From Telmatactis stephensoni (Eukaryota; Cnidaria; Anthozoa; Actiniaria; Isophelliidae): a DNA stretch of 64,000 nt. The position numbers were made by a program, and so were the translations under genes. The notes under the pieces were generated by a model. It did no database searches. It was not told the DNA's origin and saw nothing but the letters and a program-made list of their open reading frames with translations. Where the stretch lies: NCBI GenBank assembly GCA_029948255.1, contig JALIZF010001679.1, positions 248,001-312,000 of the forward strand, given 5' to 3'. This document shows, piece by piece, positions 1 through 13,700 of the stretch (position 1 is the stretch's first letter; each line of letters starts with the position of its first letter).

Positions 1-388
1 GGCTCGCGGGATCAGGCTCATCCTCTGGCTCCCATAATTTCAAACTGCGGATGGCTATGGTTTCTAGGGAGACAGGCATCGCGCGAAATCGTGTTTTCGA
101 GCTTTTATACTACAGACAAAATAACGATTTTCTATTTAACTAAAGACCACTATTAATAAAGCGTGTCATATTTAAATTTTCATTTTTTCAAGTCAAAATT
201 TTAACATTAATTTAAGAGTAGCAAAAACCCTTGGTATCACAAAACTAGTGATTTCTTTCTATCAAAGTCTTATAAACCCACCTTATAAATACTCCTTACC
301 ATACAAATTCTATCAAAATCCATACACATATATTGATGTATTACAATTTTTTATAAAATTTCTCTTAGAACGAAATTTCCGTTTAGAA

Positions 389-680
389 ATACACCTATTT
401 CAAAAAATGTTGTCGGGCGAGAGGCTTCTGGCCTACGCGACTAGACCGCAAAGGAGTATGGGTAGTTCAAAAATTTTATTCTCTATTTGGCTTTGGTCTT
501 TATTTTAAGCATCAACGAATATAGGACTTTGTTGTATAAGCACAACACAAGCTGGTTGAGAGTTGTCGTGCTGATATTTATGGTTTCATAGCTTTTAGTA
601 ATTCCTACCCATACTCCATTTCGGGTGAGTCGCGTGGCCTTGAGTTTATTTGCCGACAACGTTAATTGAAATAGGTGTAT
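389..680. mobile_element. MITE family A, copy 1
   Basis: Terminal inverted repeats ATACACCTATTTCAA at 389-403 and TTGAAATAGGTGTAT at 666-680. The inner arms also pair loosely (CGCGACT..., CCCATACTCC). The element is about 290 bp with no coding capacity. Related copies lie at 36569-36840 and 42670-42962. Confidence 0.7.
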
Positions 681-1738
681 ATAAGGGCCTTCCACACGAC
701 GAAATTCTCTATGACAAATTTTCCATGGCAACTATGGATTTTTCCCATCTACGCGAACACATTTAATACGACAAATGCAAAATCATATGAAATTTAGTTA
801 AATTTTCTCAAACACGAGCGAAAATTATTTGTCAAAGAAAATTTGCTCATGTGGAAGGACCTTTAAAGCACGTGCACACGTATCAATTTGAAAACAAATC
901 TTTTTACTACAGTTAGGCCTTCCGTCCGCACTAAAGTGACATGTTCTTTTGTCTGAGGTGCGAAAACCGAGAAAAGAAAAGGGCTTTCAAATTTATAAGG
1001 AGTGAGCGTAGGTTACAGCTTACAATTGATTCCTTGGCTGTAAATTAATTTTTTTTACTACAAAGTCACATGTTGCCACACCCACCTCAAGAAAGGGACA
1101 TATGATTGATACCCACTTGCGACATCACCTTTAGAGCTGCATTTATCTCGCAGGTATGAGTGAGAAATGACTCGTACTTCTGAAGCCCCGGACACGATGC
1201 AATTCTTTCTAATACTGCGCACAACAAAGTTGCAATATGCCCACGCCAGGCCTTCAATGTTGCGCGAAAAGTTGCAGAAGTAGAACTCGATCCTAACCCT
1301 GCAAATGTTTCAGGGATGGACACGCGTGCAACTCTGTGTTGTGGGGCAGGGTTTGTGACGAGACCAAGGCAGCGAGGGAGTTAACAAGCAGTGTATTAGT
1401 GAGACTGGATATGTTTACACCACCAGAGGGGTGGGGAACGGACCTATATGTAGGTCCCCCCCCCCCCAACCCACCACTCCCATCCCCCACCACCTCCCAT
1501 GGTAGTGGCTCCCCACCCCTCAAAAACTATCTAGCTATCTACAGCTCCATTAATACTGAATCTTTATATATAGGGTCTGAAATGGTTTATATGGTTTTAT
1601 AGGGTAGGTAGCGGGCCTTCATATAAATCCTATGTGATTAGGATGGTTTGCAGTAACCAATGTGGATCATGACTTGTCCAGTGTTTATCCACTATATTTC
1701 AGATATTACACAGTATGGTTTTGATATATAATCTATTA
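681..1738. other. 3' flank of NEDD1
   Basis: No supported gene here. The stretch at 905-990 resembles 2290-2410 (CTTCCGYCC... CTTTTGTCTRARGTGCGAAA), a dispersed repeat. A 13-C run sits at about 1448-1460. Confidence 0.4.
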
Positions 1739-4700
1739 TCAATACTTTGTCTTCAGACGACGGTTTTCTTCTCGTAGTCTGTTGATTTCCTCGACTAGCG
1801 CTTCGTTTACTGAGTATTTTTCCATCATTTCACGAAGCTCATTCTGTAGACAAAGTAAAACCATTTTAACTCAATGTGTCTGTCTACCATGTGATTTTTG
1901 GTCTGCAGACTGTCTATCGGTCTGTCTACCTGTCTGCCTGTCCATCTGTACGAATGTCTACTGGCCCGTTTGTCTACCTGTCTGTCCGTCTGTTTGTCTG
2001 TCTGTCTGTCTGTCTGTTTGTCTGCACGTCTGTCCACATGCTTGGCGTAGTTCTAATACATACCTGTTGGATCTGAAACTGTCGTAACATTTCAACTTGA
2101 AGGATTAACCACATCTCTATGGATTGCCACCCTAAGCAAAGAAAATTTTTTTTTTTAAATCGATTTTTCAACCAAGGATCTTACAAAGTAATTGCACGCT
2201 ACTCCGTGCTTCAATGTTTTGGCTGGATAACATGGACATGGTCATCATCCAAACTAATGCATTTTAGTTTGAGAATCCATACTTTTCGATTCGTTTCTGC
2301 CTTCCGCCCACCAGCAAAAGCCGTTTTTCTTTTGTCTAAAGTGCGAAACCCAAGCAAAAAGATGCGTGTTCAAAGTTTTCCGTATACTATAAGTGTGGAC
2401 CTATTAGCCTAAAAGTCCCCTAACCGAATGACATCTGTACTACGCTTCGTTTGGATTATAAAATAACCATCATATAACGCGCGCTCTCATTGGCCGAAGG
2501 ACGCGTATACTGCGAACTATAAATATGCCCACACGCGCGCGCGCGCACTTTTCGAATATTTGGTCAGTGAAAATGAATAGACTGTGCTCAAAAACAATGT
2601 ATTTATAAAAGAAATACAAAACTTGCCCAGTGTGCTGTGTGCAGATTTAGAACACTTGATGATTGATCAGAACACTCAACAGGGGTTGAGAAGCACTCAG
2701 ATACGCTCTCGTGTTCTGATCAATTACGGAGTGCTGTTCATCTGCACACAGCACGCGCGCACGTTGTATATTTCTTCAGTAAAGCACACCTGAATTCATC
2801 CATGGATTCGTCTATCATATTCTTAATAAACTCGATCTGAAACGGTTGAAGGCCTGCGTTACTGTGTGCAGCGGCATCTCCATTAGCATAGCCCATTGTA
2901 TTTCCCTTTTGAAGAATATCAGGAGCTGCATCGATACCTGTTGAGGCAAAATCACTGGTCTAGTACATTATGTAATGTAATGCCTTCTCGGCCCTGCGTA
3001 CATAAGATTGTTCATTATTACATGAAATTGAAACCGTCGCGGCATAGCGCGTAAAGCCTACCTACAGATTCCCCTTTTTTCCTTTCTAGTCCTTCAGTTA
3101 GAGCCGCTTTTGCAGGCTACGGTATACGGTAAGTGCCGTGGGTTCTACACAGTCCTAATATAGAATTTGTTCTATGTAGGTAAAGCATACCACAATAACA
3201 AGAATGAAATATGTGTCGTTGATTACGTTAAACAGTGACTAACCATTGTGTGCACGCAGCCTATCAGGTTTCAGAAGACTTAGACTCGCCACAAGTCGAC
3301 CACACTTTTTATTAGCGAGCGAAAAGTGACCGACGAAGTCCCGAGAGGCAAGCAACCCATCATAGGGAAAACAGAGTTAAGAAAGTCTACAGACGATTCT
3401 GTAATCGAATATAGTTCTGCTCACATCTCGCAATTGAATAATGGGATACAATGGAAGTGTATTTACCATTTCTTTTATCAGCACTGCCACCATTAGAAAG
3501 ACGTCTACGATGAAACAAAGGAGAACCGCCAGATGACGATCGAGACTGTTAACAAAATGTAATAACATCGATGTGAACACTATGAACTCGACTTTATATA
3601 ATAATTGGCATATTACGCGCGCTCTGATTGGTCGAACCATGTGTGATTAGAGTACACACACATAGATGGCGTCATCGAATCTTACGCGCGCTCTGATTGG
3701 TTGGAATGTTTGGACAAATATTATATAAAACAGATAGATTCCATTTTTCCGTGCGTCTGTACTCTAATCGATGCACAGAAGACGTCAAAATGTGGTGAGA
3801 ACAACAGTCACGCCACTCGACTTCGTCTCGTGGCGTACTTTTTTGTTCTCGCCACATTTTGACGTCATCTGTGTATCGATTAGAGTACAGACGCACGGAA
3901 AAATGGAATCTATTCGTTAAATAGTCAACGGACTCTCAATCAAGAGGAATAGCCTAAGGAACTCAAACCATTTCATTGTGACAACAGACTATTTAACAAG
4001 CGAGGGAAAGAGGAGCAGCAAGGTCGTGGAAGGAGGGAATGGGACACGCCCTATGAAGACTCGCATTCTTATCTTTTCACAAAAATATGCTGGTTTAGAA
4101 GGTGTCAGAAATTCCACAGCAATTCATCTCATCGTCACAAAATGAAGATAAATGCCCTCAACAGTTGCACCTCAATCGCACCTACCGATCTCGCGCTTCC
4201 TCGTTCCAATGGAGGATTAATATCACCATGAGAACCAGCCACACCCACTGACATGTCAGCTCTGCCTTCAAGACGCGCTCTACCTTCACTCCGTGCAACT
4301 TCACTATCAGGCCATGGACGTATGTCGGAGGAATTCGACGAGTGTCGTGATACCGTCGGCGATGATTCGCTGGTTGTTCGGAAATTGGGCGCTAAGGAAT
4401 CGGGAACGGCATCGATTGAGACAGGAGCATTGTCATCAGAGTTTAATCTTGATCGAATATCCTTTAAATCGTTATATTTCTGCTTTCGATCCAAGCTTCG
4501 TGACGACGACGTGATATTGTCAGTGTCTCGAGAGTACGAGTCAGTTTGGTCACGTGATCCATAGGACGTGGGTTCGGCAGTGGTTCTGGGGGGTGCAAAT
4601 TCCGTTGGTGAGTAAGCAGGTCCACCGACAGGGTGGTGACGGACATCAGGAGTGTTACTACTGACGTTGCTTGCCAGGGGGGAGAAAATCCCTGAACCTA

Positions 4701-7700
4701 TGAAACAAAGAAAATAATCTGAGAACGAAATATTTTCGAGATACTGCCGGGTTCCAGAGCTTTGTTTTGCCTTGGCTCACGTTTCGTTGATAATTATCTG
4801 TGACAAAATGGTATTACGGTATTACAGCCTGGAAAACGCAAACGCAAACTGCTGTATTGTGTGACTATGCTAAACCTTGTCACGCAATCCCCAAGTGTGT
4901 CAACAAAAAATTGTTTTGATCAAAAAAATCACCACTAAAGTACCTGCTAATGGAATTACACGTTTTTGCCAAAACTAAACAACAAAATCATAATCTTAAA
5001 ATTCAAATCATAATCTTGAAAGATAAACACATAAAATAGAACAGAAAAACATAATATAAGCAAAACATACAAATCCTAGCCAGTTTCTTAGAAAGTTTCT
5101 ATCAGACGAAATCCAGATTATTAACGAAGAATTCCTTCGTTAATTTTAGGAAAATTTCCACTAAAAATGGATTTTTACAACCAAATGAACAAAAACCGCA
5201 CTTTGGTAATTCTACATTAATTATGCTATCAATTTCTTAAAATACATCCTAAGTTGGTTTCTTATTGCTTGGACCTACATCTTCGGGGTTCTCCTGGGCT
5301 CAGGCGGTTGAAAGGCAATTAGCGCTAATAAGAAAACCATGGATTTTAATCCAGAATTACCACTAATCATATCCATTTTGAAATCACTCACAAATTCTGC
5401 AATCTGATTGGTTAAAAAGTGTGCGATTTAAGCATTAATCGCACTATTTTGAATCATTAATAGCATCATTTTGTCATTTTGTCATTTTGGAACTGCAGCC
5501 TGATAAAAGAGTTTGAATCTTTATTGTGATTTCAAAATGAATATGATTAATAGGTAATAGAACTTCGTGTCGTGCAATTTTGGGCTGAAATCACACTCGT
5601 GATTAACAAATTGCACTCCCGCTACGCGGTCGTGCAATTTTGTAATCACTCTTGTGATTTCAGCCCAAATTGCACTCCACTCAGTTCTATTACCATTATT
5701 AATCCACTAATCGCCATTCCAACAACCGAGTCCTGAAGAAGAGTTTACTCGACTGCACAATTCTACGGAGGCTACGCCAGCCAAGAAACAACTTTTTGGA
5801 CAACACTGTGATGTATATATATTCGTTTTGGTATAAATTTTTCCACTAGTTTAGATTTTTCTGAACATTGTTTTATTAAAGTGCTACTCTGATCAAAAAA
5901 CGGTGAAATTCTATTTAGCAGAAACTTCGTGAAATAAATCTTCAAGGGTCTATTGATCACCAGTTAAAATATCTTTTTAGAATTCGAAAGGGAAGTACTG
6001 GATTTTTAGCGTTCTTTTTAGGTGTCAGTGACGTCATCTACTCAACTCATGGATTCATTCCATACATTTTTTGTATTTTGCAATCAAAATATCTCAGTGT
6101 AATTTTTTTCAATTGAAGATCACTGGCCATGCAATTAATCCTTGACACAATAACTGCAAGAAAACTCTTAAGCAAAATTATTAGAGCAGAAATGAATAGA
6201 ATAATTCAAGTCATGAAATGCAAAGAAATGTATGGAGTAAATCAAAAAACGGTGAAATTCTATTTAGCAGAAACTTCGTGAAATAAATCTTCAAGGGTCT
6301 ATTGATCACCAGTTAAAATATCTTTTTAGAATTCGAAAGGGAAGTACTGGATTTTTAGCGTTCTTTTTAGGTGTCAGTGACGTCATCTACTCAACTCATG
6401 GATTCATTCCATACATTTTTTGTATTTTGCAATCAAAATATCTCAGTGTAATTTTTTTCAATTGAAGATCACTGGCCATGCAATTAATCCTTGACACAAT
6501 AACTGCAAGAAAACTCTTAAGCAAAATTATTAGAGCAGAAATGAATAGAATAATTCAAGTCATGAAATGCAAAGAAATGTATGGAGTAAATCCATGAGTT
6601 GAGTCGATGACGTCACTGGCACCTAAAAAGAACGCTAAAAATCCAGTACTTCCCTTTCGAATTCTAAAAAGATATTTCAACTGGTGATCAATAGACCCTT
6701 GAAAATGTATTTCACGAAGTTTCTGCTAAATAGAATTTCACCGTTTTTTGATCAGAGTAGCACTTTAAAGATTAGGTTTAGTGTTTTATGGTGGGCAAAT
6801 TATGTATTTAGGTTAATTGTAAAGGATTTAACTCAAAAGAAGTTGATTAAGAAAGCAATACAATGCTCTAAAGAATTTAAACCAATGAAAAAATCCAAAC
6901 CAGAACTTTGTTTCTGAGTTATCAGCCCCTTTCTAAAACACAGTCTTCTAGAATCGGCAACCGGAGAACACCAGCTGTGAATACAAAGATATGTGTCTAT
7001 TTTGGCGATTTATTTTGACTTGTATCAGCATGTTCGCTAACAACTGCCTTTGGTCATATTTGCTTCGCCTGTTCAAAATTCTACTAGCTTCTACAAAGTA
7101 AAAACTGTCGAAGCATGAAAAATGCCATGAATTTCTTTTATCTATAGCAAATATTGTTATAGATATATTTGTGCCCAGAAATTAAAAGAAATTTGTTAAC
7201 CAACGAGATAATTACTTTAAAAAACGTTCGACTTTAGTCTAGATATTTGCTCAAAGTCTGGTTATGAAATTTCTCACCAAAAATATTCATAAAACGATGG
7301 AAGTATACTGTTAATAGTAAAATACTTCACAAAACAACAAATTAATCAAAGCAGAAAAGACTGGATATCGATAAGATATTTAAGAATAATATAACAAAGA
7401 GTTTTAATCGTTCACTAAGAATAATAATTCAAATTTGACAATTTTACCTTGCGTTTTTCTGTGATAAATTGTGCTCAGCTTTTTCTTCATTGTAAGACTT
7501 AAAAATAACTGACCAATACTTCAACAAAAATATCTAGAATTTTGTCCTTTTTGGGACACAATGAGGTTGGCCTCTCAGGAGGAAACAAGAAAGATTGCAA
7601 AGTTTTTAATTTATGGAAAGCCTACAACTGGTATCGCTCCATGACAGATTCGAATAATAATAATAATAAGCTTAGTTGGTGGTATGTTAATTATAATAAC

Positions 7701-10700
7701 AAAACAAATGGAGGGGCATTTGGAATCAATTTGTTTCAATTATTCTACCAAAACACCATCAGAGGAGAACAAAATCAGCCATAATGCCAGTTTACTAATC
7801 ACAAAAATACTGTTGTTTAGTTTTCACTGGAAAAAAAACTGTTCTTCTCTTCTGAAAATTCAAAATTTTTCTTATGCAAAACAATGACACTTATTTACAT
7901 ATTTGTTTCCTTCAAATAGATTTTTATGTCACTTGAAGTGTCCTGGGAAACCAAAGGATAAGATTCTGTCACTCAATTCCAGAAAACAGGAATATCTCAG
8001 GGTTCCAGGGGATGAGTGCATTCAGCCTCAATTTCCCGTAAAATACTCAAAACTGAGCAAAAACCCATCGAAATCTAAAGCATGTTCTGTCCATTAATAC
8101 CTCCCTTATGAGCATTCCTTACCATGGGCTGATGAAACTATAAAGAATGTATTACACTCAATCAAGGCTGATATAAGTTAGCAACATAAAACTATGGGCA
8201 GATGACATAGCCATTTTTGGTCTCCAACCAGTACAGTAAAACCTCTTGATACAGATACCTATATACTATGGACACTTTTCTCTGGCCCTTTTTTTGTCTG
8301 TATTAGAGAGGTAGTTCTCTCACAACAATTTAGGTCTTAAACAAATGAAAGTTCCTTGTGAAAATGACCTAAGTGACTTTTTGATGGATGTCCTGAGATG
8401 AATTTTTCCAGCATAGGAAAGTTAATTATACCATTTTATGCCATTGCAGTGGAAAAAAATATCAAAAAATATCACTTAGGCCGTTTTGGCATGGAACCCT
8501 TCAAATTATGACAATGTGACAACCCTGGCATATGAGGAGGTATTCTTAGCATCTGCCATTTAACAATATTATTTCTCTGTTAATCAATGAAATCTTATTC
8601 AGCTTCCTGTGCCCAGAAATTGATTGATTTTAACCCAGGATTAATACTAAATTATTGATTAAAATTTATATTCTCCTTTCAAATTGTTTAATTTTAAAGG
8701 AGATTTCAGATCTTGACCAAGTTAAATAATAATAAGAGTGTTTTGGGGATGATACCTACCATCAAATGTTTTTTCTTTGGTTGTTCCCAGACCATCTTGG
8801 TCAAACCCAGCTGGGGGAGGAATGGGTTTATCTTCTAATTTTAAGTTATGTGTCATAGGAGTTTTAGCTGTAAGCATAACGACAACAATAATCAAATGTA
8901 TACTAGAGTATTAAGTAAAGAATGACAGATAAGGAAAGAAAAAGTATCAATAGTAATCATTAAGATAAAGAAAATGTGAAACAAAGAAAGTCAAAATATT
9001 AAATTTAAAATTTAAGAAAGGATTAAAGATAAAAAGGAAAAAAAAAAGGAATTGAAAGCAAAGGAAATATGAAGGGAGATTCAAGGAACTAGAATACCAA
9101 CAGAAAGGAAAGGAAAGGAAAGAAAAGGGAAAGAAATGAAATGAAAGGAAAAGGAATGGAGGGGAAGCAAAGGGAGGGGAAGCAAAGGGAGGGGAAGGGA
9201 AAGGAAGGGAAGGAAAGGGAAGGAAAAGGAAGAGAAAACAAGGACAGGGAGAAAAAAAAAACACAAAAGCAAAACTACCAAAGCAACACCAACAAGACAA
9301 ATAATCACTCCACCATTACCTTCTCTCAAAGGAGAAAATATATCTTCATCTTCTTTCAGTCCATTTTGTTGCTGTAGTTTAGGTGATGGGTCATTAGGCT
9401 CTGGTACAGTACTTTGTGGTGCTGGAGTTGCCTGGGGTTCTTCTGGTAAGTTACGTGAAGACGTCTTTGAAGGCTTGTTACTTGACATCATCACTGACTT
9501 GGTGACTTTATTTATTGATGTTACTGTATTCTATCAAAGACAGATGTAGATACATCACTCTTATATCCCTGTACTCCAAGAAGTAAAGAGTAGAATCAGG
9601 GTTCGTGCTGAGATAAGAATTTAAAATTCCGGGAGAATTCAAGGAGTATTCAAGGACCCCAAAAAAGAGTAGTGTTACCAATTTTTTACTAATGGTTTTA
9701 CTGAAATGCTATGACATCCTCTTCCCTCAAAAAGTGACTTACTATGTTTCCCATCCCATTCAAGTCCTTACGTTTTTGTTAAAAGTATAAATTCAAGGAG
9801 TTTTCAAGTTGGAGATTGAGCAGAGTTTCTAAAATTCAAGGGCTTTTCAAGCACCTTGAAAACGTAAATGAAATTCAATGAGTTTTCAAGGATTTTAAGG
9901 AGTAGCACGAACCCTGTAGAATGTAATCACAACCATTTACGTTGTATCTCCAGTCCCCCTAACAGTCAGTATAATAAGCAGGAATCCCAATCACTTATGC
10001 TCTACAAAAAGTGCTCTAATATACAATCACCCTAAGATGTCTTCTTGTGAATCATTACCTTTGAGCCTGATTGAAGTGATTGTTCAAATTTCAAGCATTG
10101 AACAGACGACATGTGAGCTGGTTGTACTGCAGTAGGAGTTGAACCACTGCGTAGATCATATATACAGATTTTGCCTGACACAAACAGCATTATCAGTATC
10201 ACTCTAACTAGTGCACTCTGTCATACAATTAAAATTTCTTATCCACACCAGATTTACAGTGCATTTCACATGACTTTAATAAGGAAAGTCCAAAGTTTGT
10301 TGGGAAGTTCAAAGTTTAAGTTGAACTTTGGAAGTTCACAACAAACTTCATTCATGAATAATAAAAGGATACTTTTATTATTAATAGTAAAATTACCTCT
10401 TGTAGTACCAATGGCAAGAGTAACGCCATCATGAAGGAAATCAACAGCTGTCAATGGTGCATCAGCATTCATTACTTTAACTGACCTGAAGATCATTAGA
10501 ATATATAATAACTTAAATTGTTCACAATTATGTGACTAAATGTAATTTAGGCAAAATTAAAATCAAGGACCCTGGATGGTTACCATGGTTACTGTTACCA
10601 TGGCAAAATTGCAAAAGGAAAAGCTTTTAAGGGTATTTAAAGCTACCCAAGCTACACAGAATGGAAAGAAGTTAAAACAAGTGTGATTAGTCACAGGGAA

Positions 10701-13700
10701 TTGAACTTGTGGGACCTCTCACATCAGAAAGCTGTGCATAATGAACCAAGCTACTCTTGCTCATATGCCATTTCATTACTCAGGCTACGAAAACTCCCTT
10801 AACACTTAAGGTTCAAGTCTGTACAAGAACAGTCGCAGGAAAAAATGTCAATTCTCAACTTGGGGTTTCCCTGGGTCTAACCTGGGAATCTTTTCTACTT
10901 TACTTGGGAAATCTGTAATACCCAAACTTGTAAAAATAGAACAAATTCCCAGCTTAGACCCAGGGAAGCCCCATATTTGACCCAAGTTGGGAATTGACAT
11001 TTTTTCCTGTAAGTAAAATGGATTCTTACTTTTTCCCTTGTGCATCATAGAACACTATTTTCTTGTCCAAACCAACACTAACAAGTAACATCTCATTCAC
11101 TGGAGAAAAGCTTAGTCCTGTTGCTGGTGCTTTGTGGTCATTAGCAAAGGAAGTAATAAGTTTACGAGCATTGGTGTCCCACATGTTAAGAGCTCCATCA
11201 TCACTGACTGATCCTAGAAGACTTTTCTTGAAAAATGAATACTGAAGTGCCCTAATTGCCTGAAATTAAAAATTGGACTTTTATTATGGACTCCTGTGCA
11301 TAGCTGCCAACCCTCCCGGATAATCCGGGAGTCTCCAGATTTTGGGCCTTGTCTCCCGGATAAAGACCTAAATCTCCCGGATAATCACTCAAATCCTAAA
11401 ATCGCAGCCATTTTAACTGAAATATTGTCTATCTTTCTTGAAATATTGTGAGGTAGGAAAATCAACCTCGGAGATAGCGCAGTGTAGCCTCGAGTACATT
11501 TTGTCCCACTTTGAGTCTCCTCTCCCCCCCCCCCCCCATTGAGTGTGAAAATTGACCCAATTTTAAGGAAAAAATGACCAATGAGGTTTAGTTATGTTCT
11601 GCAAGAGAAACAAACATGTCTCGCCGATGAGAATCCCGCCAAAAGGTCTAGAAACCTGTGGTAGATCATGGATACGAACAGGTAAGTTTACGTTTAATTT
11701 TCACGCTTTTTATCTTAAGGACGTTCATGGGCAAAAGATCCTCCAGTCAGAATTTTTTGAAATTTTGTATGATGAAAGGAAAATATATAAGAAGTAAAAC
11801 AAGCAAATAAAAAATGGGGCTACCGAATTCGTTTAGCCGCCACAGTGTGTGGAAACTTACCCTTTTGGCACGAATAACGCAAACATGGAAATGTGTTGAA
11901 GAAGCCTTTTTTTTTTGATGAAAAGCAAATTCTACACCCCCACAATTTGCAGAAGCCTAGCAAAGGATACAATAATTGCTTAGCATTTGTTTTTTGCATT
12001 AAAAACTAGTAACATGAAAAATTATTGAGCTAAGAGTGTGCACTTGCAGCCTAAAAATTACCTGAAATTGTATTCCAATCAGACACAAAATATGTAATTT
12101 CGATTTGATTCTCTAGATAGATTTCTTTTATTTTTCTTGTAAAGATAGATATTATATAGTAGTTTCAGAAAACAAAATAAAAAATGGGGGTCACCGACTT
12201 CCTTTTTGAGATATGAAGCTTTAAACTTTAAAAATGTGGCCGCCATTTTGAATTTGATCGCGTGTGTTAATCTAGATTATTATGGTGCAGATAACTTTTA
12301 AATTATTACCTGGTTTTGCCACTATATTTGATTTTGAAACTCTTATAACTTTCTTCTTTTTCTAAATATCTCGAAATCTGCCTGTACGATTTTTTTGAGA
12401 TTTTCAGAATCTATAGTTAACTATTTGACAAGAAATGACATTCTGCATCTCATACTGAAAAAAGTTTTTATCATATAAGCCGCAAAATGTTTTTTTTTTT
12501 ATTAGAATCGAAGTGTTATCTACGTGCGAGCTGTCACGTAAGGGGTAACCATTGCTTTGTGCCACTTGCAACGCGAGGACAACACTTGTAGGTGTGCCTT
12601 AACCATGGAATGTTTTCTCAGCATTCTGATTGGTCGAGCCTGCTGAGATTGGCTCCGCAACTTTTCGTATGACTGTGAAAACGGCACCGCACGATCACTG
12701 CACGGTTACGGCAGGAAAATTTTTTGAATGCTTTTATAGACATTGCGGCACTGACACGGTCACAGTACAGCACGGTCCGTATTACACTCATTCAAAATCT
12801 GCTCTATGTAATGTTTAATAATTGAGCAGGAGTGCTTTTAATTATCAAGTTTACAGCGAAAATCGTTGCATCGCGACCTTTAATGTCGGTAAGATTTTGG
12901 TCTTTTCTGAACCGTCCATCATTCTTGGGGGCAGAGCTTTCATGGACTCGTTCTAATCAGTGATTGGTTGATTTGAAAGAAGCTCCGCCCCCAAACTGAT
13001 TGACGGCTCAGAAAAACCCAAAATCAAAACAAAATTTGTAATTTGCTGGTCACGATGCAGTTATGAGCAGATTTTGTATGACTGTGAAAACATGCTGCAT
13101 GTCAATGTCTTGATTAGATAAAACAGCATGACAGAACATATGGCAGAATTTTTCACATCCATATGATATCTGCTGTTGACTATAAGTTCTTTACAACTTT
13201 GGGTGGGATACCTGTGTTTTGGGTTGTTTTAGGGCAGCACTGGCCTGGCCTGTCACTACGTTGTGCAACAAAATATTCCCATCAAGAGCACCAGATGCAA
13301 TACTTGTATCATTCCAGTTGAACGTCAAACATGACACTACATCTTTGTGTTCCTACAATATAAGATAAAGATATGGACATTAAGAGGGAGAGTGGAATAT
13401 AATTATGGGTATTTAACAGAATGGAAAGAAAACTTGTCCAAACAAGGATGCAAGGTCACTACAAATCAAACTCAGACCTCTTGTATAGAAGCCCATGCAC
13501 TAACCAACTGTGCCATCCTTGCTCTTATAAAGTTATCGGGTTCTTTTAAGGCAGTGAAACATGTTGCAGTGTAGGAGATCAATCTGTGATAATTTTCTTT
13601 ACCTTATAAGTCTTCTTGACAGTCTTTGATTTCCAGTCCCAAACACTAATAGATTTTGTCTTTCCACCAAGTAGTAGATATCTGGATGTAGAATTAAATG

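Noticed and set aside
1825..2087. Open frames rich in TDRQ or VCLS repeats
   Set aside because: Translation of the CTGT microsatellite; no coding signal beyond repeat periodicity.
8190..8235. LWADDIAIFG frame like a reverse-transcriptase ADD motif
   Set aside because: Frame is closed a few codons on each side and no other RT motif is found nearby.
8947..9494. Long minus frames rich in Phe/Pro/Leu
   Set aside because: Only the NEDD1 exon 8 part (9320-9530) is real; the rest is read-through of the polypurine tract.
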